Assembly (NCBI RefSeq): GCF_024519315.1
Contig: NZ_JANIIC010000065.1
Span: forward strand, 1 to 58,331
Direction: 5' to 3'
From: Streptomyces malaysiensis subsp. samsunensis
GTDB taxonomy: Bacteria > Actinomycetota > Actinomycetes > Streptomycetales > Streptomycetaceae
Length of the DNA stretch: 58,331 nt
Part shown: positions 40,256 through 49,546 of the stretch, piece by piece
Layout of the letters: every line of letters starts with the position of its first letter
Position numbering within the stretch: position 1 is the first letter of the stretch
The notes under the pieces: generated by a model
Databases searched by the model: none
Seen by the model: the letters and a program-made list of their open reading frames with translations, nothing else
Told to the model about the DNA's origin: nothing
Program-made: the position numbers and the translations under genes

Positions 40256-42772
40256 TCATTCGGTGTCCGCGCCGATGGCCTTCAGCATCGGCATGCGCGC
40301 CGCCTGACGCCCCGGCCAGAGCGAGGCCAGGACACCGATCGCGGCGCTCGCGAGGAAGAAGACGACCGTCCTGCCCCAGGGGATGACGAGCGGAACGACC
40401 TCCTGGCCGAGGACGGCCGCCGCGCCGATGGCCGTACCGGCGGCGACCCCGAGCGCGGAGCCGAAGAGGGAGATGGTCACCGACTCCAGGCGCAACACGG
40501 ATTCGACACCACCGCGGTCCAGTCCGATGGCCCGCAGCAGCCCGATCTCCCGCACCCGTTCGAAGACGGCCATGCCCATGGTGTTGACCACCCCGAGGGC
40601 GCCGATCAGCACGGTGACGCTGAGCATGGCGTACATGATGTTGAGGAACGGCGCGGTCCGCGCGGTGGCGGTGGCCCTTGCGTCGGCGCGGTCCTGGACG
40701 AGCAGCGCAGGGTTGTCCAGGGTGCGCCGGATCTCCTCCTGGAGCGCGGCGGTGCGGCCGGGGGCGGCCTTGACCAGGACGGAGTCGATGTTCGGCCGGT
40801 CCTCGGCACCGGCCGGACGGGGCAGGGCGCGATCGGAGACGAGGGCGGGGGTCAGATCCTCCGGGCCGTCGTAGATCGCGACGACGGGCAGGCGGATACG
40901 GCTGCCCGCGGTGTCCGCGCCGGGGCCGGTGAAGGCACCGGTGACACGGGAGCCGAGCCGCCAGCCGTGGGCGGCGGCCAGCTCCTCGGTGACGGCGATG
41001 CCCTCGCCGAGGCGGTCAAGCGACCCCTCGCGGACGGTGAGCGACGCCGCGCGCTCCACCGCGGCGGAGTCGACCGCGGTGACCGCCAAGGAGCTCTTGT
41101 CGGCGAGGTCGAGATAGGTGTGGATGACATTGGTGACGGCCTCGGCGTCGGCGAGCCGCCTCACCCGGGCGGCCGTGCCCTCGCCGATCTCCCCGAAGTC
41201 CACGGCCGTGATGCGCAGGTCCGAGGTCATGGAGCGGTCGGCCTCCTCCTCGTCGAAGCGGTTCACCGAGGTGACGGCCACGGTGACGGCGGTGACCATC
41301 GCAAGGCCGACCATCAGGGTGGTCGCCGTGGCCGCCGTACGCCGTGGATTGCGGCGGGCGTTCTCCACCGCCAGCTTGCCCCGGACGCCCGCCAGCCGGG
41401 TCAGGGGCGAGCGCAGCAGCCCGGTGACGCCCAGGGCGAGCAGCGGGGTGAGGACGATCAGACCGATCAGCAGCAGGGGCGCGGCGCCGAAGAGGAGGTC
41501 CGGCGCGCCGACGGCGGCGGCGACCAGCAGTGCGCCACCCGCGGTGACGATCAGCCCGATGGTGTTGCGGCGGCGCAGCGAGGTGGCGGTGGACGGCTGG
41601 ACGGTCCGCAGCGCCGCCACGGGCGGTACGGCCGCCGCCCGGCGAGCCGGGACGTAGGCCGCGAGCACGGTGACGCCGATGCCCACGGTGAAGGCCGCGA
41701 GCAGCGGCCCGGCGGACAGCGGCGGCACATCGGCGCTCCCCGCCCCGGAGGCGTCGAACAGGCTGCCCAGCAGGTGCGCCACGCCGATGCCCAGCCCGTA
41801 GCCGATGGCCGAGGCGGCGGTGCCGACCAGGGCGGCCTCGGTCAGGACCATCCGCAGCACATGGTTCCTGGTGGCGCCGACCGCCCGCAGCAGCGCGTGT
41901 TCCCGGGCGCGGGCCGCGCTGAGCATGGTGAAGGTGTTGGCGACCAGGAAGGTGGACACGAACAGGGCGACGCCGGCGAAGCTCAGCAACAGTGTGGTGA
42001 GCTTGTCCGCGTCCCCGTCGGAGGCGGCACCGGACTCCAGGTCCGCGCGGGTGACCGCCCGAAGCCCTGTCGGCAGCAACTTCTGTGCCCGCTGGGCGAG
42101 TTGGGCATCCGAAGTGCCATCGGCTGCGGTCAGTGTGATCGCCGAGTAGCTCTTCGGCGCGGGGGCGAAGTGCCGTCGGGCGGTGGCGGTGTCGAAGGCG
42201 GTGAGCGTACCGCCGGAGTCCACCCGGCTGTCATGGGCGGTGAAGACACCGACCAGCCGTGCGTCACGGGCCGTGCCGCCCACGACGATGCGCACCCGGG
42301 CGCCCACCCGGTACCCGGCGCGCTCGGCGGTCCGCCGGTCCACGGCGATCTCGGCGGCGCCACGGGGGCCGCGGCCCGCGATGAGCGGATAGCGGATGTC
42401 CTTGCCGCTGCCGTCGGGCACGTAGTTGACGCCCGCGGCCTGGAACAGATCGCCCACCAGAGTGCCGTCCGAGCCGACGAGGAACGAGCCGCCCTCCACC
42501 ACACCGCGCGCCGCGGTCGCCGACGGTAGCGCCCGCAGCCGCCGCAGCAGCGTGTCATCGAGCCGGTGCGGGTCGGAGTCAGCGGGGTCCGCGGTGATCG
42601 AGACGGACGCGTCGGGCTGGGAGTTGGACTGGGCGCGGTTCACGGCCGCTCTGACGGAGTCGCCGTAGAGCAGTGAACCGGTCACGAAGGCCACGCCGAG
42701 TACGACGGCGAGGGCGGGCATCGCGAAACGGAGCCGATGGGATCGGAGGGTGCGCAGGGCGGTGCGGAACAT
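40256..42772 (-). CDS. FtsX/MacB-type ABC transporter permease, orphan
   Basis: 838 aa from MFRTALRTLRSHRLRFAMPALAVVLGVAFVTGSLLYGD. Two FtsX repeats: membrane triplet near ~255-410 (LLLSFAGVALFVSTFLVANTFTMLSAARAREHALLRAVGATRNHVLRMVLTEA) and a second at ~715-830 (YAMLSVTVLIGALGVVNTMGMAVFERVREIGLLRAIGLDRGGVESVLRLE), with large extracytoplasmic domains between. These permeases need a LolD/MacB-type ATPase; none is adjacent, although the start faces a two-component system that may regulate it. Possibly antimicrobial-peptide or lipoprotein export. Confidence 0.92.
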   Translation of the reverse strand: MFRTALRTLRSHRLRFAMPALAVVLGVAFVTGSLLYGDSVRAAVNRAQSNSQPDASVSITADPADSDPHRLDDTLLRRLRALPSATAARGVVEGGSFLVGSDGTLVGDLFQAAGVNYVPDGSGKDIRYPLIAGRGPRGAAEIAVDRRTAERAGYRVGARVRIVVGGTARDARLVGVFTAHDSRVDSGGTLTAFDTATARRHFAPAPKSYSAITLTAADGTSDAQLAQRAQKLLPTGLRAVTRADLESGAASDGDADKLTTLLLSFAGVALFVSTFLVANTFTMLSAARAREHALLRAVGATRNHVLRMVLTEAALVGTAASAIGYGLGIGVAHLLGSLFDASGAGSADVPPLSAGPLLAAFTVGIGVTVLAAYVPARRAAAVPPVAALRTVQPSTATSLRRRNTIGLIVTAGGALLVAAAVGAPDLLFGAAPLLLIGLIVLTPLLALGVTGLLRSPLTRLAGVRGKLAVENARRNPRRTAATATTLMVGLAMVTAVTVAVTSVNRFDEEEADRSMTSDLRITAVDFGEIGEGTAARVRRLADAEAVTNVIHTYLDLADKSSLAVTAVDSAAVERAASLTVREGSLDRLGEGIAVTEELAAAHGWRLGSRVTGAFTGPGADTAGSRIRLPVVAIYDGPEDLTPALVSDRALPRPAGAEDRPNIDSVLVKAAPGRTAALQEEIRRTLDNPALLVQDRADARATATARTAPFLNIMYAMLSVTVLIGALGVVNTMGMAVFERVREIGLLRAIGLDRGGVESVLRLESVTISLFGSALGVAAGTAIGAAAVLGQEVVPLVIPWGRTVVFFLASAAIGVLASLWPGRQAARMPMLKAIGADTE

Positions 42773-42976
42773 CGACGGCCTTCGGAAGGGGGGAACGGTC
42801 GGGAGGGGCGTGGCGCGGCGCGCTCCAGCGCTCTCCGGCCGCCCCTGGTGCCATCCTTCGCGGCGGCGCGGAGTGGCGGATCCACCGGAATGCCGAAGCC
42901 GTCCGTGCCCCTTCCCCGGTTTCCTCGGCCGAAAGTCTGATGTGGCGACGGCGGCCGGGCCGTAGCGTGACCTGCC

Positions 42977-44347
42977 ATGATCTCCGAGTTCCGGTCCCGT
43001 TTCCGCCTCCGCCACCTCCGGCTGGGCCTGGTCGGCGTCAGCCTCGTCGTCCTCGTGGTCCTGGAGGGGCTGAACGCGCCGCATCCGGCGATGGCCGCGG
43101 CGACGATGGTGTCCGGCGTGGTGTGTCTGGCCGCGCTCGCCGTGCCGGAACGCCGCTTTCTGCCCTGCGCCATCGGCTCGGCGGCCGTCTCATGCGCGCT
43201 GACCTTCACGGAGGCGCAGCTGTCCGAGCGTCCCCCGAACACCCCGGGCATGGTGGAGCTGATCGCGCTGCTGCTGCTCATCACCCGCGCCGTGCGGCGC
43301 TGCCCGCCGCTGAGAGCGGTCGGACTGGCCATGGGGCCCGCACTCGCCGCCGTGGTCCTTCCCCTGCGGATCGAGGTGTGGGACGACCACCTCAAGAATC
43401 TGATCGCCGTCATCGCGGTCTGCGCCGTGCCGTTCATGGTGCTGGTGGGGCTGTGCCTGCGTCTGTACGACACGCTGCGGGAGCGGGAGCGGGAGGCCAT
43501 CCGGCAGTCCCAGCGCCTTGAGCACGCGCGGGAGTTGCACGACTTCGTGGCCCACCACGTCACGGCGATCGTCGCGCAGACCAAAGCCGCGCGCTTCACG
43601 GCCGCGGCCGGACACACCCAGTCCCCGGAGGACCTGGACCGGATGCTCGCCCAGATCGAGCGGGCCGGATCCCAGGCGCTGGGTTCGATGCGCGCCATGG
43701 TCTCCAGCCTGCGCGACCACACCGGCGCCGCCACGACCCGGCCCACGGGTGATCCGGCGGGCCTGAACGGTTTGCGCGGCCTTCGCGGTCTGTGTGACCT
43801 CACCCAGGAGTTCTCCGAGGTGGGGCCGTCCGCCGAGCTGATCCTCGCCCCCGAAGTCGCCGACCGTCCGCTGCCACCCGGTATCACCACGACGGTCCAT
43901 CGCGTGGTGCAGGAGTCCCTGACCAACGTCCGCAAGCACGCGACCGGGGCCGGCCGGATCGAGGTGCGGATCGGTGTACGGCCCGGCGACCCGGAGCGGC
44001 TGGAGGTGTCGGTCGTCGACGACGGACAAGGCGGCGCCTCGCCCGCCGCCGAGCGGTCGGCCGAGGGGAGCGGCTACGGTCTGATCGGCCTGGCCGAGCG
44101 CGTCGAGAAGGCCAACGGGCGTATCACGGCGGGGCCGAGGGACGACGGTGGCTGGCACGTCCTGGCGGTCCTCCCCCTGGCCAAGGTGGCTCCGGACACG
44201 GCTTCGGCCAGGGTGACCCAGGACGAGGCAACCCAGGACGATGCGACACCGGACGATGCGACACCGGACGATGCGACACCGGACAAGAAGGCCCCGGCGG
44301 AGGTCACCCTCGGCAAGGCGGCCCCGAACGTGGCCTCCTCCGGCTGA
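42977..44347 (+). CDS. NarL-family sensor histidine kinase
   Basis: 456 aa. About six N-terminal TM helices (to ~165), then HisKA_3: REAIRQSQRLEHARELHDFVAHHVTAIVAQTKAA with the phosphoacceptor His, an N-box VVQESLTNVRKHATGA, VVDDGQGG, and GYGLIGLAERVEKANG. The C-terminal ~55 residues beyond the ATPase domain form a low-complexity tail containing three perfect DDATP repeats. Probably the partner of the response regulator 20 bases downstream; divergent from the orphan ABC permease. Confidence 0.95.
   Translation: MISEFRSRFRLRHLRLGLVGVSLVVLVVLEGLNAPHPAMAAATMVSGVVCLAALAVPERRFLPCAIGSAAVSCALTFTEAQLSERPPNTPGMVELIALLLLITRAVRRCPPLRAVGLAMGPALAAVVLPLRIEVWDDHLKNLIAVIAVCAVPFMVLVGLCLRLYDTLREREREAIRQSQRLEHARELHDFVAHHVTAIVAQTKAARFTAAAGHTQSPEDLDRMLAQIERAGSQALGSMRAMVSSLRDHTGAATTRPTGDPAGLNGLRGLRGLCDLTQEFSEVGPSAELILAPEVADRPLPPGITTTVHRVVQESLTNVRKHATGAGRIEVRIGVRPGDPERLEVSVVDDGQGGASPAAERSAEGSGYGLIGLAERVEKANGRITAGPRDDGGWHVLAVLPLAKVAPDTASARVTQDEATQDDATPDDATPDDATPDKKAPAEVTLGKAAPNVASSG
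44237..44281 (+). repeat. Three perfect 15-bp tandem repeats in the kinase tail
   Basis: gacgatgcgacaccg occurs three times without change (44237-44251, 44252-44266, 44267-44281), encoding DDATP repeats. An in-frame repeat likely to vary in copy number. Confidence 0.9.
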
Positions 44348-44367
44348 CGGCCGGCCTGCCTGCGATC

Positions 44368-45093
44368 ATGCGTGACATGACGATCCAGGTACTCATCGCC
44401 GACGACCAGGAGATGGTCCGTGCCGCCTTCCGCATGATCCTCGACTCCCAGCCGGACATGCGGGTCATCGCCCAGGCGGCGACCGGCCTCGAGGCCGTCG
44501 ACCAGGCCCGCCGCCTGCGGCCCGATGTCTGCCTCCTGGACATCCGCATGCCCGAGCTGGACGGTCTGGAGGCCACCCGGCTCCTTGCCGGACCCGATGT
44601 GCCCGATCCGCTCAACGTCCTCATCGCCACCACCTTCGACCTCGATGAATACGTCTACCGCGCGCTGCGCAACGGCGCGTGCGGCTTTCTGCTCAAGGAC
44701 GGCGCGCCCGGTCTGCTCACCGAAGCGGTGCGGGCCGCGGCCTCGGGCAACTCGCTGATCTCCCCGTCGGTGACGGTCCGTCTGCTCGCGCATATGGCAC
44801 CCCACCGCGATCGGCCGGCCCGCTCCGAGGCCCGTCCGGCCCGCCGGGGGAAGGGCGGGCCGGGGGATCTGATCGAGCCGCTGACCCAGCGCGAGGCCGA
44901 GGTCGTCCGGCGGGTCGCCCGTGGCCGTACCAATGAGGAGGTGGCCGCCGATCTGCATGTCACCCTGTCCACCGTCAAGACCCACCTCGGCAACGTCCAG
45001 CGCAAGCTGGCCGCCCGCAACCGCGTCGAGATCGCGGCCTGGGCCTGGGAGCACGGCATGGTGGACGAGCCCTCGCCGAATGGTGGGCGGTGA
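44368..45093 (+). CDS. NarL/LuxR-family response regulator
   Basis: 241 aa (or 238 from the ATG at 44377, MTIQVLIADDQ). Receiver domain with ADDQE, phospho-Asp in DVCLLDIRMPELDG, the switch Thr in IATTFD and Lys in FLLKDGAP. C-terminal LuxR HTH: LTQREAEVVRRVARGRTNEEVAADLHVTLSTVKTHLGNVQRKLAARNRVEIAAWAWEHG. Operon partner of the kinase before it. Confidence 0.95.
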   Translation: MRDMTIQVLIADDQEMVRAAFRMILDSQPDMRVIAQAATGLEAVDQARRLRPDVCLLDIRMPELDGLEATRLLAGPDVPDPLNVLIATTFDLDEYVYRALRNGACGFLLKDGAPGLLTEAVRAAASGNSLISPSVTVRLLAHMAPHRDRPARSEARPARRGKGGPGDLIEPLTQREAEVVRRVARGRTNEEVAADLHVTLSTVKTHLGNVQRKLAARNRVEIAAWAWEHGMVDEPSPNGGR

Positions 45094-45140
45094 CCCGGCA
45101 GATCCACTGAGGTGTGTGCGCTTCCGCCGATGTGTGCCCG

Positions 45141-46097
45141 TCACCAGGCGCGGGCGGCGAGCTGAAGCCGCTCGCGGACCCGGGCGACGTCCGGATTGGC
45201 GTCGGCCCCCGGCCGCTGTACGAGGAAGAGCGTGTTGAGCGGTGGCTCTTCGGGCTCATGGAGCAGAACGAGCCCGCCGGAGGTGAGTTCGTCCCGGCAC
45301 AGATAGCGGGGGAGCACGCTGTAGCCCGCGCCCGCGGCGACGGCGGACATGGCCCCGCGCAGATCCGGCACGGTCACCGCGGCCTGGGCGGTGAGCCGCT
45401 TGCCGAAGACATTGCGCCAGTACCGGCGGGCGATGGGGAGGTCCTCCGCGTAGGTGATCAGCGGTACATCACGGACCGCGGCACACGGCCCGTCCGCCGC
45501 CAGACGCTCCCCGATGCGCCGGGCCCAGTCGGGCGAGGCGACCAGCACATAGTCCTCGTCCGCCAGCGGCAGCGAGGTCAGCGCGCGGCCGCCGGGGCGT
45601 CTGGTGGCGAGCACAAGGTCGTGGTGGCCCGCCCGCAGCGCCTCCAGCAGCGGATCGGTCAGCCCCATCGTGATCCGCAGTCGTACCCCCTCCGCGACCA
45701 GCGGGGCGAGTGCGGGCAGGGCGCGGGTGCACAGAAACTCGGCCGGGCCCGCCAGGTGGACCGGGGTGGTGCGCCCGGTGAGTACGGTACTCCGGCCCCC
45801 GAGGGAGGCGAGGGCGTCGAGCGGCCCGGCGATCTGTCCGGCCAGATCATGGGCGAGGTGGGTGGGTTCCACCCCGCGCGGAAGCCGGGTGAACAACTCC
45901 CGCCCGGTCTGCTGCTCCAGGGTGCGGATCTGGGCGGTGACGGTCGGCTGGGAGAGTCCGAGCAACGGCGCCGCGGCGGTGAACGAGCCGGAGCGGTAGA
46001 CGGCCAGAAAGGTGCGCAGCAGATTCAGATCGGCATGGGGCGGGGTCCGCCCGCCACCGATGACGATGTCGCCTGCTCGTTGTGTCCCGTCCTCCAC
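45141..46097 (-). CDS. LysR-family transcriptional regulator
   Basis: 318 aa from a GTG at 46097 with no good ribosome site; the true start is uncertain. HTH: DLNLLRTFLAVYRSGSFTAAAPLLGLSQPTVTAQIRTLEQQTGRELFTRLPRGVEPT. Effector domain to the C-terminus (PVHLAGPAEFLCTRALPALAPLVAEGVRLRITMGLTDPLLEALRAGHHDLVLATRRPGG). Its 5' end overlaps the truncated 5' end of the SpoIIE-type pseudogene, so the original divergent partner and promoter have probably been replaced. Confidence 0.9.
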   Translation of the reverse strand: MEDGTQRAGDIVIGGGRTPPHADLNLLRTFLAVYRSGSFTAAAPLLGLSQPTVTAQIRTLEQQTGRELFTRLPRGVEPTHLAHDLAGQIAGPLDALASLGGRSTVLTGRTTPVHLAGPAEFLCTRALPALAPLVAEGVRLRITMGLTDPLLEALRAGHHDLVLATRRPGGRALTSLPLADEDYVLVASPDWARRIGERLAADGPCAAVRDVPLITYAEDLPIARRYWRNVFGKRLTAQAAVTVPDLRGAMSAVAAGAGYSVLPRYLCRDELTSGGLVLLHEPEEPPLNTLFLVQRPGADANPDVARVRERLQLAARAW

Positions 46098-47445
46098 GCG
46101 GCCAGCATAGAAAGCCCCACGGCGTTTCCTTGGGGGAGCTGACCTCGGCGCTCGCCGAGGCGCTGACCGTCCAGGACGTGGTGAAGGCGGTCGCCGACCG
46201 GATGCTTCCACCGTTCGGCGCCACCGGCCTGATCTGCCAGCTGATCGAGAACGGGCGGCTGCGGATGGTCGGTTCGGCCGGGTACCCGGAGGAGTTCCTG
46301 GAGACCGTCCAGACATTCATGGTCTCGGACATGTCCGCCATCGTGCAGGTGCTCAGCTCCCGCACCCCGCACTTCCTGTCCACCCCGCGGGAGTACGCCG
46401 AACAGCACCCCGACGCCCTCGGCTACCTCTACCGCAGCGGGATGAACGCATGGGCCTTCCTCCCCCTGATCGCCTCCGACCAGCAGATCGGCTACTGCGT
46501 GGTGAGCTTCGCACGGCCGCGCCACTTCTCCGAGGAGGACCGTTCCCTGCTCATCGCCCTGAGCGGACTGGTCGCCCAGGCGCTGGAACGGGCCCGGCTG
46601 TACGACGCCGAGCACACCCGCGCCCAGGAGCTCCAGCGCGGGCTGCTGCCCCGTACGCTGCCCGCCGTCCCGGCGGTCGCCGCCGAGGCGCGCTATCTGC
46701 CCGCCACCGAGGGCGTGCAGGTCGGCGGCGACTGGTACGACCTCATTCCGCTGTCCGGTGAACGGGTCGCCCTGGTCATCGGCGATGTCATGGGCCATGG
46801 GCTGTCCGAGGCGGCGACGATGGGCCGGCTGCGCACGGCCGTCCACACCCTCGCCGATCTCGAGCTTCCCCCCGATGAGCTCCTCACCCACCTCAACGAA
46901 CTGGTCGGCGACCTCGGCGATGACTTCTACGCCACCTGTCTGTCGATCCCGGCCGGCTGTGCGACGCCCTCATCAGCGCACTGGTGCCGGAGCAGGCCGC
47001 GACCCACGACGACGCCGCGCTGCTGATCGCCCGGACCCGGTCGCTGGCGCCCGGCCGGGTGGTGTGCTGGGCGCTCCCGGACGGCCCCATCGCCGCCGCG
47101 GAGGCCCGCCGCCGGGTCACCGAACAGCTGTCGGCGTGGCATCTGGACGAGCTGTCGATGACCACGGAGCTTCTGGTCAGCGAGCTGGTCGGCAATGTCG
47201 TCCGGCACGCCAAGGGCCCACCGCGGCTGCGCCTGCTGTACGGCAGAACACTGATCTGCGAAGTCACCGACGGCAGCCTCACCACCCAGCGGATCCGCCG
47301 CGCCGCCGAGACCGACGAGGGCGGGCGCGGGCTTCAACTGGTCGCGGCGCTCTCCGATCGGTGGGGCATGCGCTATACGGCGACGGGCAAGTGCATCTGG
47401 ACGGAGCAGGCCCTGCCCGCGCCCTCGCGACCGGCCGTCACCTGA
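46082..47445 (+). pseudogene. SpoIIE-type PP2C phosphatase/anti-sigma-like regulator, internally deleted
   Basis: The first frame encodes a GAF domain (ALAEALTVQDVVKAVADRMLPPFGATGLICQL) and the first part of a PP2C/SpoIIE domain (QELQRGLLPRTLPAV, AARYLPATEGVQVGGDWYDLIPLSGERVALVIGDVMGHG). At ~46940, after DDFYATCL, it loses homology. Another frame resumes with RLCDALISALVPEQ, DDAALLIARTR and a HATPase_c_2 domain (WHLDELSMTTELLVSELVGNVVRHA, EGGRGLQLVAALSDRWG). About 100 residues of PP2C core, with metal ligands, are missing, and the N-terminus is truncated before the GAF domain. The ATPase-like piece (46984-47445) could still be made. Confidence 0.85.
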
Positions 47446-47460
47446 GGCGGCGGGGCCCAC

Positions 47461-47485
47461 GGCGGGCCCGGCGGTGCGGCCCGCC
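47461..47485. terminator. GC hairpin between phosphatase remnant and LacI gene
   Basis: GGCGGGCC (47461-47468) pairs with GGCCCGCC (47478-47485) around nine bases, 15 bases after the last stop. Confidence 0.5.
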
Positions 47486-47509
47486 ACCGTCACGCTCTAG
47501 GATCGGTCG

Positions 47510-48607
47510 GTGACCGCCGTGAAGCAGCAGACCACCAGGGACCAAGCGGCACCGGGGCGGAAGCGCTCGGACGGTGCCGCCCGCAGCGCCACCGTCAAGG
47601 ACGTGGCGACGCTCGCCGGAGTCTCCCCGAAGACCGTGTCGAATGTGATCAACGGCTTTGTGCATGTGTCCCCGGCGACCCGGGAGCGGGTCCAGCGGGC
47701 CATCAGAGAGCTCGGTTACCGGCCCAACCGGGTGGCCCGCAACCTCCGCCGCGGCAGCACCGGCATGCTCGGTCTCGTCCTGCCCGAGCTGGACGTCCCG
47801 TACTTCGCCGAGCTGGGGCGCCACTTCCTCACCACGGCCGAGGAGCACGGCCGCACCCTGCTGATCGAGCAGACCCTCGGCGACCGCGAGCGGGAGGCCG
47901 CGGTGATCCACGGCCTGGGCGACCAGGTCGTGGACGGCATGGTGGTGAGCCCGCTCGCGCTGCACGGCAGCGCGCTCGCGGACCACCTCGGCACCGTGCC
48001 GCTCGTGCTCATCGGCGAACGCCCCAGCGGCGGCCTCGCCGACCATGTGGTGATCGACAACGTCGCCGCCGCGAAGGAGGCCGTGAGCCATCTGGTGGCC
48101 GGCGGGCGCCGCCGGATCGCTGCCATCGGCGTCCAGCCCGAGCCGTACATCGGCACACCGCTGCTGCGCAGGACCGGCTACCGCCAGGCCCTGGAGGAGG
48201 CCGGGCTGCCGCCCGACCCCCGGCTGGAGCGGGAGACCCCCCGCTACCACCTGGCCGAGGGCGCACGGGCGATGGCGGCTCTGCTGGACCACGCGGAGCC
48301 GCCGGACGCCGTGTTCTGCTTCAACGACGCGCTGGCCCTCGGCGCGCTGCGGACCCTGTACGAGCGTGGACTGCGGGTGCCGGACGACATGGCCGTGATG
48401 GGCTTCGACGACATCGAGGCCGCCCGCTACAGCACACCGAGCCTGAGCAGCGTGGCGCCGGACAAGGCCGCCATCGCCCGGCACGCCGTCGATCTGCTGC
48501 TGGAGCGGATCGAGGCACCGGACCGTCCGGCCCAGGAGGTCGTCGTCGGACATACGCTCCACATCCGCGAGTCCACCGAGGGCGGTGTCACCGGGGTCGC
48601 TCACTGA
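47510..48607 (+). CDS. LacI-family regulator of the adjacent sugar operon
   Basis: 365 aa, GTG start. N-terminal HTH TVKDVATLAGVSPKTVSNVINGFVHVSPATRERVQRAIRELGYRPNRVARNLR, then the periplasmic-binding-like effector domain (GMLGLVLPELDVPYFAELGRHF, DAVFCFNDALALGALRTLYERGLRVPDDMAVMGFDDIEAARYSTPSLSSV). The stop overlaps the stop of the convergent ABC permease by seven bases. The palindrome at 53784-53799 before the GH2 gene is its most likely operator. The inducer is a sugar, identity unknown. Confidence 0.95.
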   Translation: MTAVKQQTTRDQAAPGRKRSDGAARSATVKDVATLAGVSPKTVSNVINGFVHVSPATRERVQRAIRELGYRPNRVARNLRRGSTGMLGLVLPELDVPYFAELGRHFLTTAEEHGRTLLIEQTLGDREREAAVIHGLGDQVVDGMVVSPLALHGSALADHLGTVPLVLIGERPSGGLADHVVIDNVAAAKEAVSHLVAGGRRRIAAIGVQPEPYIGTPLLRRTGYRQALEEAGLPPDPRLERETPRYHLAEGARAMAALLDHAEPPDAVFCFNDALALGALRTLYERGLRVPDDMAVMGFDDIEAARYSTPSLSSVAPDKAAIARHAVDLLLERIEAPDRPAQEVVVGHTLHIRESTEGGVTGVAH

Positions 48608-49539
48608 CCTCCCAGACCCGTGGTGGCCACCGACCTGACGATCTGGCGCTGGAACAGCATGAAGACGATCAGCAGGGGGATGGAGCCGAGGATCGAGGCG
48701 GCCGACTCCTGGGCGTTCCGCAGCCCGGTGGAGTCCTTCACGGTCGACAGCCCCACCGGCAGCGTCATCAGCTGCGGATCGCTTGTGCTGATGAACGGCC
48801 AGAGGAAGTTGTTCCAGGTGTTGATGAAGACGAATATCGCCACGGCCGCCAGGATCGGGCGGGACAGCGGCAGCACCACGCTCCAGAACACCCGGAAGCT
48901 GCCCGCCCCGTCGATCCGGGCCGCCTCCTCCAGCTCCCGCGGAATGCCGTCGAAGAACTTCTTCAGGATGAACACCATCGCGGGCGCCACCACCTGCGGC
49001 AGGATCACCGCCGCGTAGGTGTCGACGAGGTTCATCGCGAGCATCTGCCGGAACAGCGGCACGATCAGGATCTGCGGCGGCACCATGATCGAGGCGACGG
49101 TGACGGCGAAGAGCACACGGCGGCCGCGGAAGAGGGTGCGCGAGAAGGCGTACGCCGCCATCGCCGAGACGGCCACGGTGATCGCCGTGACGCATACGGC
49201 GATCACAACGCTGTTCACCGCCCACACCGGCAGATTGCCCTGACCGAAGATGGTCCGGTATGCCTCGAGGGTGAAGCCCGCCTTGGGGATCCAGTCGGCG
49301 CCCGACGCGCTGGCGTCGACCTCCGTCTTGAACGAGGTGTCCACCCCCCAGCCGAACGGCACCAGCCAGACCACGGTCATCAGCGCCAGCGCCAGCAGCG
49401 TCAGCACACGGGGGAGCGGGCCCGTCCCGAGCGTGGGATGCCAGGCATGGCCGCCGTAGCGGCGCCGCCGGACCACCTCCCGGGGCATGGTCGAGCGGTG
49501 CTTTCCGGGGGTACGGGGGGAGAGTGTTTCGGTGGTCAT
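48601..49539 (-). CDS. Carbohydrate ABC transporter permease (MalG type)
   Basis: 312 aa, six TM helices. EAA loop: GIPRELEEAARIDGAGSFRVFWSVVLPLSRPILAAVAIF, which docks with the ATPase. No ATPase gene is in the operon; Streptomyces CUT1 systems share the MsiK ATPase encoded elsewhere. Seven bases downstream of the other permease. Last gene of the GH2-binding protein-permease-permease operon. Confidence 0.95.
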   Translation of the reverse strand: MTTETLSPRTPGKHRSTMPREVVRRRRYGGHAWHPTLGTGPLPRVLTLLALALMTVVWLVPFGWGVDTSFKTEVDASASGADWIPKAGFTLEAYRTIFGQGNLPVWAVNSVVIAVCVTAITVAVSAMAAYAFSRTLFRGRRVLFAVTVASIMVPPQILIVPLFRQMLAMNLVDTYAAVILPQVVAPAMVFILKKFFDGIPRELEEAARIDGAGSFRVFWSVVLPLSRPILAAVAIFVFINTWNNFLWPFISTSDPQLMTLPVGLSTVKDSTGLRNAQESAASILGSIPLLIVFMLFQRQIVRSVATTGLGGQ

Positions 49540-49546
49540 GGTGCGA

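Noticed and set aside
38661..40307. 548-codon frame opposite cydA
   Set aside because: Asp/His/Gln-rich shadow; cydA has unmistakable oxidase motifs.
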